Shown here: positions 1-11,367 of the stretch, piece by piece
How the letters are laid out: each line of letters begins with the position of its first letter
Numbering within the stretch: position 1 is the first letter of the stretch
Assembly (NCBI GenBank): GCA_035610365.1
Contig: CM069433.1
Location: 58,890,487-58,954,486 of the forward strand
Reading direction: 5' to 3'
DNA length: 64,000 bases
Origin: Aquatica leii
Lineage: Eukaryota > Arthropoda > Insecta > Coleoptera > Lampyridae
Position numbers and translations under genes: made by a program
The notes under the pieces: model-generated
What the model was told of the DNA's origin: nothing
What the model saw: the letters and a program-made list of their open reading frames with translations, nothing else
The model's database searches: none

Positions 1-317
1 TATTTTATCATAAATACTTATTTTATTTGGCACGATGTTAACAGTCGACGACATTATAATTATACGCAACAAAATTAGACAGTACTTATTTACTAGAGGA
101 AAACTGGTACAAGTAGTCATTTTCAAGTCTATAAAAACAAGCTAATTTTAAATTTACACTAACAGACTTGTTTGCCACAGTTTATTTGTATTTATGTGTC
201 ACATAAATATTACATATTTGTTAAATTTTAATAAAGATTAAGTCCATTAATAAATGTACATATTTTGGAAAAATTGTTACGAGAAAATCAGGTTCCTTAA
301 GTTGGGCAGCCAATATT
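1..317. other. AT-rich spacer, no gene seen
   Basis: I see no open frame, RNA gene or repeat here that I can name. It precedes the LTR-like repeat that begins with TGTTACGC. Confidence 0.5.
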
Positions 318-965
318 TGTTACGCTGGTCTTCTTGTAATAAAACGAAAGCAACGGCTAGCACAGTTTTTCCGGAGAAGGATCTCAGGCTTTGTGATGCT
401 CAATTATAACTGAAATCTAAGAAAAGTCGCCAAGACGATGAAAGATTAAATTAGGGAGATACCGTCTAAATCTACCCGTAGCTGGAAAAGAACAAATAAC
501 AGCACACAAGTAATAACACATAATACATGTTTATTTTATCACAGACAAAAATTCCATAGAAGATGAAGAAGATACATAAGTATAAATATTTAAAACGTGA
601 ATACGTGGGTCAAATCAAAATTAAGTTGAACCGCATACTGGGCAACACAACGTACAATAAACTCACCTTGTCGGTCTAAACTTTTACATACGCAGAAAGT
701 ATGAATTTATATTCGCAAATTTAAAATCGCAAACAAACAACAAAACAATTTAAGCCTTCGCGACACAACGCGCACTGCATATGACTTTGTGAAGCACAAA
801 ATGATCTTATTATTAATTGTGTTAACCCAACATACACGTACGGTTAACAATCGACATGACCACCGAAACACAAATCGTAAAATTTGAAATAGTAATACTC
901 ACAGTTAGGTTTTATTCAGTAAGGGATTACCTAATTCCGTACTTGAGTTACCTAAAACGCAATAT
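318..965 (+). repeat. LTR-like dispersed repeat, copy 1
   Basis: Starts TGTTACGCTGG and aligns by eye over about 650 bp with 20318-20965, and in reverse complement with 21150-21570. Shared blocks include an A-rich stretch near 490-550 containing 'ggaaaagaacaaataaca' and, near 903-950, 'acagttaggtttta'. A TG start and position upstream of gag-like sequence suit a Ty3/gypsy LTR. The 3' end is uncertain because no clear CA end or primer-binding site was found. A second shared block (about 1392-1530 here, 21571-21690 there) shows that homology extends beyond the repeat itself. Assignment to the adjacent gypsy element is inference. Confidence 0.5.
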
Positions 966-1689
966 TAAATGCAACACAAACGAACATATAACATTAACAC
1001 AAATAAAGTTCCCTTTTAGCATGCAATCATTTGAGATCGCAAATGCGCAACGTTTTCCATCGACTTAACAGAATAATTTCTTGTTGTAGTTCATCTAAAA
1101 AAAGGTACAATCCTGAAGGTTTCGAACCCTTAGCGGTGTAAATAGTTACGTTTAAATAACTTGACGTCATAGAAGTTTTCCGAACTATACCACATGTTCA
1201 CTGTTTTTACTAATAACGGTAAACGTGTGGTGGGACAATTAGCACATAATCAAATTAAGTCCACAATAAAGAGAAATCTACTTTTAACCCGATTAGTTTT
1301 CACAAATCTAATCGCATATTCTCGTAAAATGATATAAAGGTCTTTTACCTTACCGCGTTGAGCGTAAAAATACAGAGGTCGTCGATGGTCTTACAGGAAG
1401 TGAAATTAAATATGCTGTCTAAAATTTGAAACCTCGACGAAAGAGTAGGGGTGGGCGTGTCAAAGAACAAATTTCATATTTGAAGCAATTTTTATACTCG
1501 AAAATTGGACTACCAACTTTTAACATAACAAAATGCTTATGGTTTTTAATTTCTTTGACGCCCAGCGTTAAATTAAAGAAAAAGTTAGATAAGTAAAAAT
1601 TATTTAAGTAATTGGCCGTAATTTACATTGAAGATTTAACGATGGTGTTTAACGTAAACTTTTTAAGGTTCGATAAAGTTAGTTAGAAA

Positions 1690-2273
1690 CTTTCATATAG
1701 AAGTATTAATACTAACAGTACTTAAAAACGCTGTTTAAGTTAGTAGAAGAGAAATTAAACCGTAATCTGATAAACTCTGACTTATTTTCTGGCTATTCTA
1801 AACCAGAATTATCCATTTATGTTTCTAAAATAGAGGAAATCAATACTATTATTAAAAATTCATAACTAACTGATGTAGGTGTTAGTAAAATAGAAGCTCG
1901 CTTAAGTCATATCAATCGCAGAATGAACTCTTTAAATACCTTCGCTGACAAAAATTTAATTTTCAAAAAGTCGCGAGCATTGAACGATTGTAATAAATTG
2001 TAGTGTATTTACAAAAAACTTTTAGATCTCCAGACGTACGTGTGACAAAAGTTTAATTAAAAATTATTTTTTTTCTACCGGTTTACAACCTAATCACACT
2101 TCTGTGCACCAGATAAGTAATAAAACTATTTCTGTCAATAATTCTAAGGCTGGTGTTATATTTAACTCAACTGGAGATAGAAGGCTAAATTTTACAGATA
2201 ATTTTCCTGTTACGTGTACTACCACAATGTATGATAAACCTATTCACAATTCTACAATTTCTCAGACATAATA
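1690..2273 (+). pseudogene. Gag-like relic of a Ty3/gypsy element (5' part)
   Basis: Several frames, broken by stops, read as protein-like sequence rather than random AT-rich translation. Examples are a segment with SGYSKPELSIYVSKIEEIN near 1785-1845 and one with SKIEARLSHINRRMNSLN near 1887-1940. The position between an LTR-like repeat and protease/RT pieces suggests gag. Gag proteins are poorly conserved, so this rests on context and coding character. It is cut at 2274 by the Tc1-type element. Confidence 0.4.
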
Positions 2274-2275
2274 TA

Positions 2276-2427
2276 CAGGGTGTCCCACGAGGTTTTGTGC
2301 ATACTGAAATGGTATGTTCCTTAGGTCAATTTAAGTGAAAAACGTCCTATAAACATAGGTCCAATTCTCCATAGTTACACAGATACACGCGTTCAAAGTT
2401 TATAACTGATCACACATTTTTTGAAAA
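2276..2427 (+). repeat. Left terminal inverted repeat of the Tc1/mariner element
   Basis: Matches the reverse complement of 3676-3827 over about 152 bp with scattered mismatches, including the shared block 'aatggtatgttccttaggtc'. Presumed transposase binding sites. Confidence 0.85.
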
Positions 2428-2541
2428 TTAATTATTCTTAGTCAACTGGAAAACAAAAGCCGAACAATATGTCATTTATTGCTTTCTTTTCTACTAATGT
2501 CAGAGTCGATTTTATTAAATGAAGTGTAATTTAAATGCAAA

Positions 2542-3611
2542 ATGCCTTCACATTTTTCTAACGAAGAGTATGCTGATATCATTTACATTTATGGATTTTG
2601 TGATAAAAATGCGAGATCTACCGTTAGGGAATATGAACAAAAATTTCCCAACAGGAGGGTGCCAAATAACCAAATCTTTTCTTTTGTGTTTCAACATGTA
2701 CGGACTCATGGTTCATTTCTATCAGTTTCAACAACATCTGACCGTCCTGTGCAGTTAAATGTGAATGAGCAGGAAAACATTCTCAGATGGTTAATCGGAG
2801 TCCAGGGTTGAGTACTAGTAGAATTTCTTCTCGAACGGGACACCCCCCCCCCCGTATGTCAGTATGGCGAACTTTACATGATGGGCTTTTGTATCCCTAT
2901 CACATACAACAGGTTCAGCATCTGGAACCTGGAGATTTTGCTGCCCGGTTGAATTTCTGCCACTGGCTACGAGTAAATCCACAATTAGTTCCATTCATTT
3001 TATTTAGCGACGAGGCGCAATTTACTAGAGATGGAGTGAACAATAAACGTAATTCTCATTTGTGGTCATATCAAAATCCACATGGCACAACAGAAACTAA
3101 CTATCAGCGCAGATTTTCTGTTAACGTATGGTGTGGCGTGATTGACGATTAACTTATTGGACCTTTTTTCTTTGAGGAACGTCTGACAGGAGAAGCATAT
3201 GCTAACTTTTTGCGGAATGAATTGCTACCGCTTTTGGAAGAAGTACCTTTACTAACAAGACAACAAAGGTTTCTGCAACATGATAGAGCTCCTCCACATT
3301 TCAGTCGGCATGTGACCGAATATCTAAATGTTGCTTATCCCAATAGGTGGATTGGGTGTGGAAACCCGCATGCTTGGCCACCGAGATCGCACGATCTCAC
3401 ACCTTTGGACTTCTATCTGCGGGGTCATGTGAAAAGTTTAGTATACGAGGTAAAAGTTAATACTAGAGCTGAACTAATACAACGTATCTTGGATGTGTGT
3501 CAACAAACACGGAACAACCAGCAGGTGCTTCGAGCGGCTACTCGGTCCATTTTAGATCGCAGTCGTCGTTGTATTAATGCCGAAGGAAGTGATTTTGAGC
3601 ATTTGATGTGA
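2542..3611 (+). pseudogene. Tc1/mariner-type transposase, frameshifted
   Basis: The start at 2542 gives MPSHFSNEEYADIIYIYGFC, an N-terminal DNA-binding region seen in an insect Tc1/mariner subfamily. After about 85 codons the frame shifts near 2790-2810. The catalytic region then continues in one frame (2787-3611) with one in-frame TAA at about 3150. The DDE/D signature residues are visible: FSDEAQF (first Asp, near 3006), FLQHDRAPPHFS (second Asp, near 3280) and RSHDLTPLDFY (third Asp, near 3395), with about 36 residues between the last two. A run of 12 C at 2843-2854 is another possible indel site. The normal product would excise and reinsert the element at TA sites. Confidence 0.88.
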
Positions 3612-3675
3612 TTTTTTTTGTTTGTTTTTTTTATGTTTGTTTTGTAGTTCGATTTTCTGTTTTCAATAATAATAG

Positions 3676-3827
3676 TTTTCAAAAAATGTGTGAGCATTTA
3701 TAAACTTTAAACACTTGTATCTGTGTAACTATGGCAAATTTGACCTATGTTTATAGGACGTTTTCTACTTAAATTGACCTAAGGAACATACCATTTCAGT
3801 ATGTACAGTACCTCGTGGGCCACCCTG
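3676..3827 (-). repeat. Right terminal inverted repeat of the Tc1/mariner element
   Basis: Reverse complement of 2276-2427 with scattered mismatches. The outermost bases are CACCCTG followed by TA. Confidence 0.85.
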
Positions 3828-3829
3828 TA

Positions 3830-4057
3830 TGTTACCTCATGAAATGCGTCGTTCTTATTTACCTGCTGTTCATTAGGAAGAAATGCGTCATCAAAGCATT
3901 CCAAGTAGTCGCTGAAAAAACATTGGGTGACAAGGATAGTATAAGGGTTAATGCGTTTATAAAAAAAGTCAAAGAATTAATGATGGCTAGAAACTTATCT
4001 CTAGAAAACGAGTTAGCTTATTACCCTAAAACTAAAAAAAAAACAAAGCGTCCATGA
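3830..4057 (+). pseudogene. Gag-like relic (3' part), downstream of the inserted transposon
   Basis: The frame near 3885-4055 reads KAFQVVAEKTLGDKDSIRV and then a lysine-rich tail ending at TGA 4055. It continues the retrotransposon that stops at the TA before 2276. The basic C-terminus would suit a nucleic-acid-binding gag end, but no zinc knuckle is visible. Function is inferred from position only. Confidence 0.35.
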
Positions 4058-4379
4058 AATGTCAATTAGTTTACCTAAGTCATTCACATTTCCTTCTTGT
4101 AGATTTAATTTTAAAAGATAGCAAAACTCGATATGTTCGAAATTTTAACAACATGATATAGCGGAATTGCAACAAAAAAACGACATACACACTTGTTCAG
4201 CTGATCGTAAATTGTTTTGTAATATTTGTGTAACCACGATGTTATCTATACAAATTGTTTGTTTTGTTAGTAAAAAAAAAATTAGATAACCGGCGCTGTA
4301 GAGTCTCGTCCTGTACCGACTTCAAATCTTTAAAGAATTTTATTAAAGTAAATGTTTTGAGAGTTTTGTTTCTTCTCAA

Positions 4380-5240
4380 ACTCATAACCGACCATTTATT
4401 AATGTTTTAAGCTCGGAGGTTAAAATTAAAGCACTGTTAGACACTGGTGCTTGTAAAACTATTTTAGGAAAAGAAGCGTTGCATTTAATCAATTAACTCA
4501 ATCTTCATTTTACTTGTTCTTAAGAACATGTCGTTTTGTTAACTGCTAACAGTAAACAAGAACATGTTTTAAGTTTTGTAAAACTACCTTTAGAAATTGA
4601 CGGTTCTAAATATACCTATTATAACGGTTTTAGTTTCAGATACAATTTGAAACAGATTGACACTCGGCCCTGGTTTTTCTAAAGCTTTTAGCATAAAAGC
4701 CAATTTTTTCAGTAATTCGCTTATTGTTTTTTTTAAGGCGATTTCTTTGGTTAGAAGCGCCACCGATTGCTAAGAAAATAAAAACAGCACGCTTATACGT
4801 CGACGTTCTTTCTCGTTATCAAGTATAGATTTTAAAAAAACTTTTTGGCAAATTACATTAGATTTGTCATAGAAAAATAGCGTTTATTGTTCCCCAACAA
4901 AAACTATTTCATTTCAAAGTACTCCCGTTTGACCTTCATAATAGTGCTCAAACACTCCAGAGGTTGGTGGATAATATTGTAAGGAAAACCTATCTGGTGT
5001 TTTTGTTTACTTAGATGACACGTTTGCTTCACATATCAATATGTTACAAACTCTATGCACAAGATTAAAAGATTCTGATTTGACTATTAATTTAGAAAAA
5101 TGCGAACAATGGCTTATCAGCGCGAAGCAATTCATGATAATGAACAGTCTTCATATGTAATTAGTTTTGCTGATTTATCATCTTTTAGCGATGATGAGGT
5201 TATGAGAAACAATTCCCAGGCATTTCATGGACATATGTTA
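4380..5240 (+). pseudogene. Ty3/gypsy pol relic: aspartic protease and reverse transcriptase
   Basis: The protease signature LLDTGACKTILGKEAL lies near 4434-4480, with the catalytic Asp in DTG. From about 4828, RT-like sequence appears: DFKKTFWQITLDLS (palm Asp), then FKVLPFDLHNSAQTLQRLVD near 4915-4970, then the catalytic box VYLDDTFASHINMLQTL near 5006-5055, and TINLEKCEQW. Stops and frameshifts separate the pieces, and no RNase H or integrase is recognised after 5130. A final fragment near 5130-5240 (NEQSSYVISFADLSSFSDDE) may be the C-terminus after an internal deletion. The encoded enzymes would copy gypsy RNA into DNA; this copy cannot. Confidence 0.8.
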
Positions 5241-7804
5241 AATATATACAACTGGTGAATTATCATACGATTCTCGTTTAATATATATCTTGAATATTAG
5301 TTATTTGTGTTTTTTCATTAACACCACGCTTAATAATTAATTAATATTACACCACCACAACACTTACCGATAGTTGCAATATTTGCGATATCTGTGAATT
5401 TTTGTTTGATAATACAGTTTTTTGGGTTAATTTTTAAATTTTTCTAGCTTAGGCCAAATCTCTTTACAAGTTATTGTATAACCTAAATTTAAGATTTAAT
5501 ATCTAATAAACGTTGTGACTATTTTACGTTTAATTCATTATATAATTTATAGATACTTATGAAGATGTTAGTTCTATATTTTTTTTAAATAAATCTTTCC
5601 TAGTTTTAAACTTAATGCATCACTATTACTAAAAATTTTACAAAACCGTTTTGTGACTATCACAAATATTTTGTTTTATTTCTGTCTTGAACTCTTTTTT
5701 TGTGAGTTACAAAAAAATAAATCTATTTTAAGTACTATAAAAAATACAAAATGTGTTCTATTCTTCTATTCTAATATGAAATAAGTTTGTATATAGAAAA
5801 ATAAATTTATGCAGTTATTTGTAATCATTCTTGAAGTTTTTTGTTTTATCGAAAAATTAATTTCAGGTATTGTTTTTTTTTAAATACTTTTGTTTTCCTA
5901 TATAATTAAAACAAACTAATAAAGTAAAACGCTACGTACTTAATTATTGTACTATATACGTTTAGATTTTATAACGTTAAGTATTATTTATTTTAGAATG
6001 CTTTCAAAATGTTATTTTGAACCTTGTATTTAATTTTATTATTGTTTAACAAACAATAAACAACCCAGAACACATCTATAACGTAGTGAAAAGCACATAA
6101 ATACCTAGTAAATTGTTAACTAGCCCTTTAGCATTTACACATCTAACTAACGACTTCACTAAAACAAGTAATGAGCGAATAAGAAACGTATCTTAATTTT
6201 ATGCTTATGCTTTACAAAATAATTAAATTTTTGCGGTAAAGGAGACTAAATAATGAGTAATTTAATTTCCTTGCATAAAAATAAACAAAAATTAAAAAGT
6301 AAAAAAATTCTTAATGCAAGTAGACAATATTAAAAGCTACTTACTTTATTAAATTAACCGTTTTTTTTTTTTTGAAACATGTATTACTAATTGAATTATA
6401 CAATCATTTATAATAATAAAACTTTGTTAAATTAAAAAAAAACAATTAGTACTATAGTTGACTACTACTATTGAACTTACAATCATAAAATTTTGTATTT
6501 ATGACATTACATAAGAAGTTATCTATACCTCAAACATTATTCTATATTTAAAAAACCATAAAAAAAATATTTTAAAAAGTTGTTGTTTAGTATGTCATTA
6601 ATTACATAATTATTCTAGAATATAAAATATATAGCAAATAAACGAACAATATGATATCCAACAAAATAGTTTAATTTGAATAACAAAAGTCTCTAATTCG
6701 TTTAGTTAAAAATATTCTTCTGAAAACGTGAACGAGAAATCTAATTATTCTCATTATGTTTCCATTTGTAATTATTTGTTAGACTATTGTGACAATAGCA
6801 TTACTATTCACTAATTAAGAGTTTTAATCAAGTTTGTTTAATTTTTTGTTGAAAGTATAAACTTTAATTAACGTTATTTGACAATTCTAAAATTTAAATA
6901 AAATCCGTAATTGGCGTGTAGAAAATGTAATGTTTTCAGTTTTAAGACAGCAGTGTAGTAGGTTTAATGTTAAAAAAAAATTAATATTCTTTATAGTAGC
7001 AGCTAAACTTTGTTTCTACTTCTACAATTTAAAAAATGTTTATTAATTTCTTGCTGTTTTGTCAAGTTTTTATCTAATTGTTTGTTTATGTTACTTATAC
7101 TTTTTTTTATAATTTCCTATTGTGTTTTGTTTTTTATACATTTTTGTTATTCATTTTTACATCATAAAACTTGAAACACAAGAAGCTATATTGTACGTTT
7201 CAAAGTATCTGGTCAAACTAAACATTACGTTAAATCATTGAGGTTTAGTAAAACTAAAAAACTAAATAATTAGTAGAAACTATACTACTAATAAAAACTA
7301 TTTAATTACTATGTAATATTAACTATTCAAATGATTGTCATACTGTAAAGTTTTTTTATTATTCTCATTTGATTAACTCATTTTTGATAAACGTTTTTAG
7401 ACAAATTATTTACTTGTGTCAACAAATGCTCAAGATACCTTGATAACATATTATTATTCTTTGAAACTCTTATAATAACGTTATTATCGCACAAAAAAAT
7501 AGCACGATTTACACATTAGAAAAGTAAAGTTATATGTTCGGGTACATTTGAACTACTCGTGAGTTACGCTCACTCGTGAATTTCACCATTTCCACTCACT
7601 ACAAAATTATCTGAACTTGTAGATCATTATACTATTTTCATTGGCAATTAATGATTATTTTAGTAAATTTCTTCACGTCGGATAATCTTATCAATAAAGA
7701 ATAAAATTTTATTATTTAGTTCCTAAATATAATATTCTTCAGTTCCATTTTGATTGTATACATAGTGAGTGTTTGTTATTTTTGTGTAGTGTTATATTAG
7801 TAAC
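5241..7804. other. AT-rich spacer, no gene seen
   Basis: Long A/T runs and stops in all frames. I found no domain motif, RNA gene or clear repeat boundary. Some of it may be the decayed 3' end of the gypsy element, but no second LTR copy was found. Confidence 0.5.
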
Positions 7805-8332
7805 ATGTCGAGAAAATATTTGACTGAGAAAGAACTTCACTATTATGTTAAAAATAACGACCTAATCACATAAATGCAAAATTTATCAGGCATAGAATCG
7901 GAAAGTGATTTTCTTAAGGATGATGTTTAAGATGAATTAGGTTCAGAAGATGTTTCTGTCGTAGAAGAAATGAAGGAAAACATTGATGAAAATAAAATAC
8001 TTTATTAATCAAATGCTGGAATTTGGTAGACATCCAAGCCACCTTCTACGACTCGGCGCAGAATTCAAAACATCCTAAAATTAGCAGGTATTGTTAATGC
8101 TAATAAAAAAAAATTATGCATTACTGAAGAAATGCTGCAAGAAATATTACTCTATACAAAAATGTTCAATAAAATCCGAGCAGAAGAAGGAAATGCAACA
8201 AATCCAGAAAACAGTAAAAAAACGAGCAAAATTTCTCTCAAATTTGTGAAATGTGGCCAAAAACGAATTATTTTACCACCCTTTTACACAGCATTCATAG
8301 CAGATTTCAATTTATTTTTAAATCATTTGTAA
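7805..8332 (+). pseudogene. piggyBac-type transposase N-terminal relic
   Basis: Begins MSRKYLTEKELHYYVKNNDL at the ATG at 7805, followed after a stop by an acidic stretch (ESESDFLKDDV, DELGSEDVSVVEEMKENIDE). Low-complexity acidic N-termini are usual in piggyBac proteins. From about 8032 another frame reads PPSTTRRRIQNILKLAG, and the stretch from about 8117 contains TEEMLQEILLYTKMFNKIR, similar to the piggyBac segment that opens the transposase domain. The catalytic core is missing. At least two frame breaks are present. The family call rests on two short segments and could be wrong. Confidence 0.5.
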
Positions 8333-8718
8333 TCTTTATATTTTTGTTTTTAATTAAAGATGATGTCGTTTACAGGGCAATGAGTCACACAGGGCGATGG
8401 TATTTGGATTGGTAGTTCTGTTAAAGTTTTAACATAGGCGATAATTAATTCTGTTAGTGTATTACACCAAAGAAAATTAACAAACCTTATATCACTACAA
8501 ACTTAATAAAAAACACAAAAAAAATTGCAAACAGTTACCTTAAAACTAAATTTAATGAAACAAAAACTTGAAAGAAAACGCATGAGTTACAAAGCTAAAA
8601 TACATTCTTTTAATAAAAATAAAAATTACTAAGGGTAACCTACTGTAACTAACTTAATAACTATGTAAATAGTGAGTTATTTATATATTAATCTATAGTT
8701 TTCCTTTTTATGTTTTTC
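8333..8718. other. AT-rich spacer, no gene seen
   Basis: No open frame or repeat recognised between the transposase relic and the MITE-like unit. Confidence 0.5.
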
Positions 8719-8978
8719 CAAGTAGTAATTGTTTTAATCCCAATGGGAGATCGTGTGGTGGGCAACAAATTAATTTGCTTTGGATATTGTTACTGGCGAC
8801 GTTTTGCAGACTAAAATGTGTCTGCTTATTTGGGCCAAATTATCCTGTCTAATAATTATAATGAACTTTGACCTGCAACTGTTTACAATAATCGAATTTA
8901 CCCAACCCGGTTCCAAAGCAAATTAAATTGTTGCCCACCACACGACCTCCTATTGGAGTTTACAACAAATACTACTTG
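8719..8978. mobile_element. MITE-like element with about 65-bp inverted ends
   Basis: A 260-bp unit whose ends are inverted repeats. The left arm (8719-8783) begins CAAGTAGTA and contains 'cgtgtggtgggcaacaa'. The right arm (about 8914-8978) is its reverse complement with few mismatches. There is no coding capacity. I found no convincing target duplication, so the superfamily is not assigned. The similarity of the arms suggests a fairly young copy or constraint on the hairpin. Confidence 0.75.
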
Positions 8979-9089
8979 CAAGTTATTTAATTACTTAACT
9001 AAAGCCTAATTGTTATGAAAATTTACTAAACTTAAATTGAACTTGTGAAAACTTAACAACTAGGTAAAGCGCAAATCTTCAACAAAGTG

Positions 9090-9209
9090 ATGTCCTTACC
9101 AAAGAAGAATGATAGTGAAACAGTATCTTATAACCAATCAAGTGAAAATATTTTTAACTTGAAACTGGAGTTAATTGACCACGCTGCTCTTTTTCAAAAT
9201 GAAAGGTAA
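9090..9209 (+). other. Short exon-like ORF with a donor-like 3' edge
   Basis: A 39-codon ORF (MSLPKKNDSETVSYNQSSEN...) has balanced amino-acid use unlike its surroundings. Its last codons overlap AG|GTAAGC at 9204-9211, a good splice-donor match, so it could be a first coding exon ending at 9205. I found no downstream exon I could join to it and do not recognise the peptide. A transposon fragment or chance are alternatives. Confidence 0.25.
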
Positions 9210-10637
9210 GCGTAGCAAAACAAAAGCGGGTATAGATAGCCTTTCTTGGTATTGGTTACTTAATACTTAAACGTAAAATGCTTTACCCTAAAATAGGTTA
9301 CAAGCTACAATTAAGTGATAAAAAAACAAATAAAGTTACTTGCATAGATTACAAAAGCAGAAGACAACAACAACTAAACGAATAATATAGATACGTACGT
9401 CTTCACAGTTGTACGCTTAAAAACGAAATGATCAAATTGCAACACGAAGAATAAATAGTACAAAAAAAAGGGTTTGTGGTTAAAAAAAACTTTGTTTCCG
9501 GATAGGCAACTTAATGTACTCGAATGCATATGATAAGTGACTATTCCAGAGGTTTGAATCTACAAAAAAGAAGTAAAAATAAAAAACCATGTCAACTATT
9601 AAATAAAGTAATAAATTAGATCGTTACACCATAAGTTTTGATGACAGAATTACTAGAGCAGAAAATATCGAAGATGTAACGATTATTTTCTTACTTCGGC
9701 AATAATTTCACCTGATGGTTAGGCTTACCATTTTTATGCGTATTTTATCTGACCTCGAATGATATTCGTAGCATTATGCGGGTAGAGGGCGCAATTAGTC
9801 GGCCTTCTAGGAAGTGATTACCGGTACATTTCTTAGTTAACATGTGTCAAAGTATGTACAAAAACAATTGGTAAGAATTTGAGTTGCTTTTACATCCCCA
9901 GATCTACATTTTGATATTTACCGGTACTGGCAAGTTTGCGAAAAAACTCTAAAATACCAAAATCACTCATACTTATAAACTTAGTCAACCACCACTTCCA
10001 TTAAAAAACTGTGACCTAAATTTTTGTAAAAAAAAACTGTACAAGGACCTGGAAAGAAAATGGAAAAAAAAATTAGTTATGTAATACTCAAAAGCACAGT
10101 TTGTTGAATGCCTTTCTCCAGGCAATGCAACGTTAACAAAACAAAAATATCCAAAAACAAAATATTCAATTACAATCATTAAGATTAACTTTGAAACCCA
10201 ATACTAAAAACGACTATCGGAAGTAATAAATTATAAGGTGAACTCAAACTGTAATATCATAAAATCAACCTAAATGATTCAAGTGCATACGCACTAAACA
10301 TGTACTTAATGAACTATGATTTAAACTTGAAATAAATTTCAAAACATGAAATAACTTTAATGACTTAATGCCAAATTCCTTAAATGGTCTTAAGAGATCA
10401 AAGTGAATTAAACAAACTCAAATACTTGGTCTCCCACAAACGAAATTACACAAAATTAAACGATGGTAACATATCGTCAAAGACAAAAATGGTACATTTT
10501 TTACGGATATTTTAGGTTTTACGTGGTATTCTCTTTTCTTAGAAAAATTTAATTTTTTAAAAGTTAGTATGAGCTATATCTACTGTTTATAACAAAACAA
10601 AAATAAACATTTAATCACACTTAGATATTTTGGGTGT
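9210..10637. other. AT-rich spacer, no gene seen
   Basis: Only short frames broken by stops. A stretch near 10000-10180 is somewhat less AT-rich, but I recognise nothing in it. Confidence 0.45.
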
Positions 10638-11367
10638 TAGTAATTTACGCAACAAGTGTTGAAAGTAAAGCATAACATAACAAATGTTAATAAGACGCGA
10701 GGCTGCACGGCCGAGCGTTGCATGCGAGTGAGTTATGCTATCAAACCTTCGACAAGAGTAACGTACATTATTTTTGTGTCGCATTTTTTCATAATAATTT
10801 TTTTTAATTAGAATAAATTGAAATCCCTAGAAATATAATGTTGGTACAATATTTATTAGTAAATCTGTTAATTTAGACATTGACTTTAACATGGTTTTTT
10901 CAATTTTAATTGAATTTCAAGATTTTTAAAATGTCACCTGCCATACGCGTTCTAATATAATAACTGACTTTAAACATTTAGTTTTATGTGGATTTCTACT
11001 TTATCTTTTGCCGTTCTTGAGCTTTTTTTGTCCATTACGTAACTACACTGAAAAGCGAATATTGACGTTTATGATATTAACAGCACAAAAAAATTGTAAC
11101 ATCTTTATTTAGCTTTTACATTAAATATGCATTTTATTGGCTACCATATGTTTTGTATTCTTTATTTACTATTTTTCTAAAAAGATGAATACAAATTATA
11201 AGTACTTAAGTACCGAAATTGATTAGAATGTAGCGGGATTTATTAAAATGTACCGGGATTTGTTAGAATGTAGTAGGATTTACAAGGATTTTTATTGATT
11301 GGATTCATAATTACAGGATTTACTTAAAGAAGAGAATGTAGGTGTACACTTTTTAGTAAACGTGTTC
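10638..11367 (+). repeat. Dispersed repeat family R, copy A
   Basis: Aligns along about 700 bp with 30727-31356. The 5' part of both copies shares GTAATTTACGCAACAAG and a GC-richer block 'gacgcgaggctgcacgg'. The 3' part has a short degenerate tandem array and both end near GTGTACACTTTT. No coding capacity is seen. A non-autonomous element is likely; the class is unknown. Confidence 0.75.
11221..11300 (+). repeat. Degenerate tandem array of about 20-bp units inside repeat R
   Basis: About four units of the form GGATTTRTTARAATGTANYR follow one another. Copy B at about 31210-31285 has the same array, so it belongs to the element. Confidence 0.65.

Larger units (their letters stand above)
2276..3827 (+). 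mobile_element. Tc1/mariner-type DNA transposon (IS630-Tc1-mariner)
   Basis: A 1,552-bp unit runs from CAGGGTGTCCC to the inverted GGGCCACCCTG and is flanked on each side by TA (2274-2275 and 3828-3829), the usual target duplication of this superfamily. The ends are long inverted repeats of about 152 bp. The transposase frame lies between them. The element sits inside gag-like sequence of a gypsy retrotransposon, so it inserted after that element did. The transposase carries a frameshift and a stop, so this copy is dead, although its ends are well kept. Confidence 0.9.
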
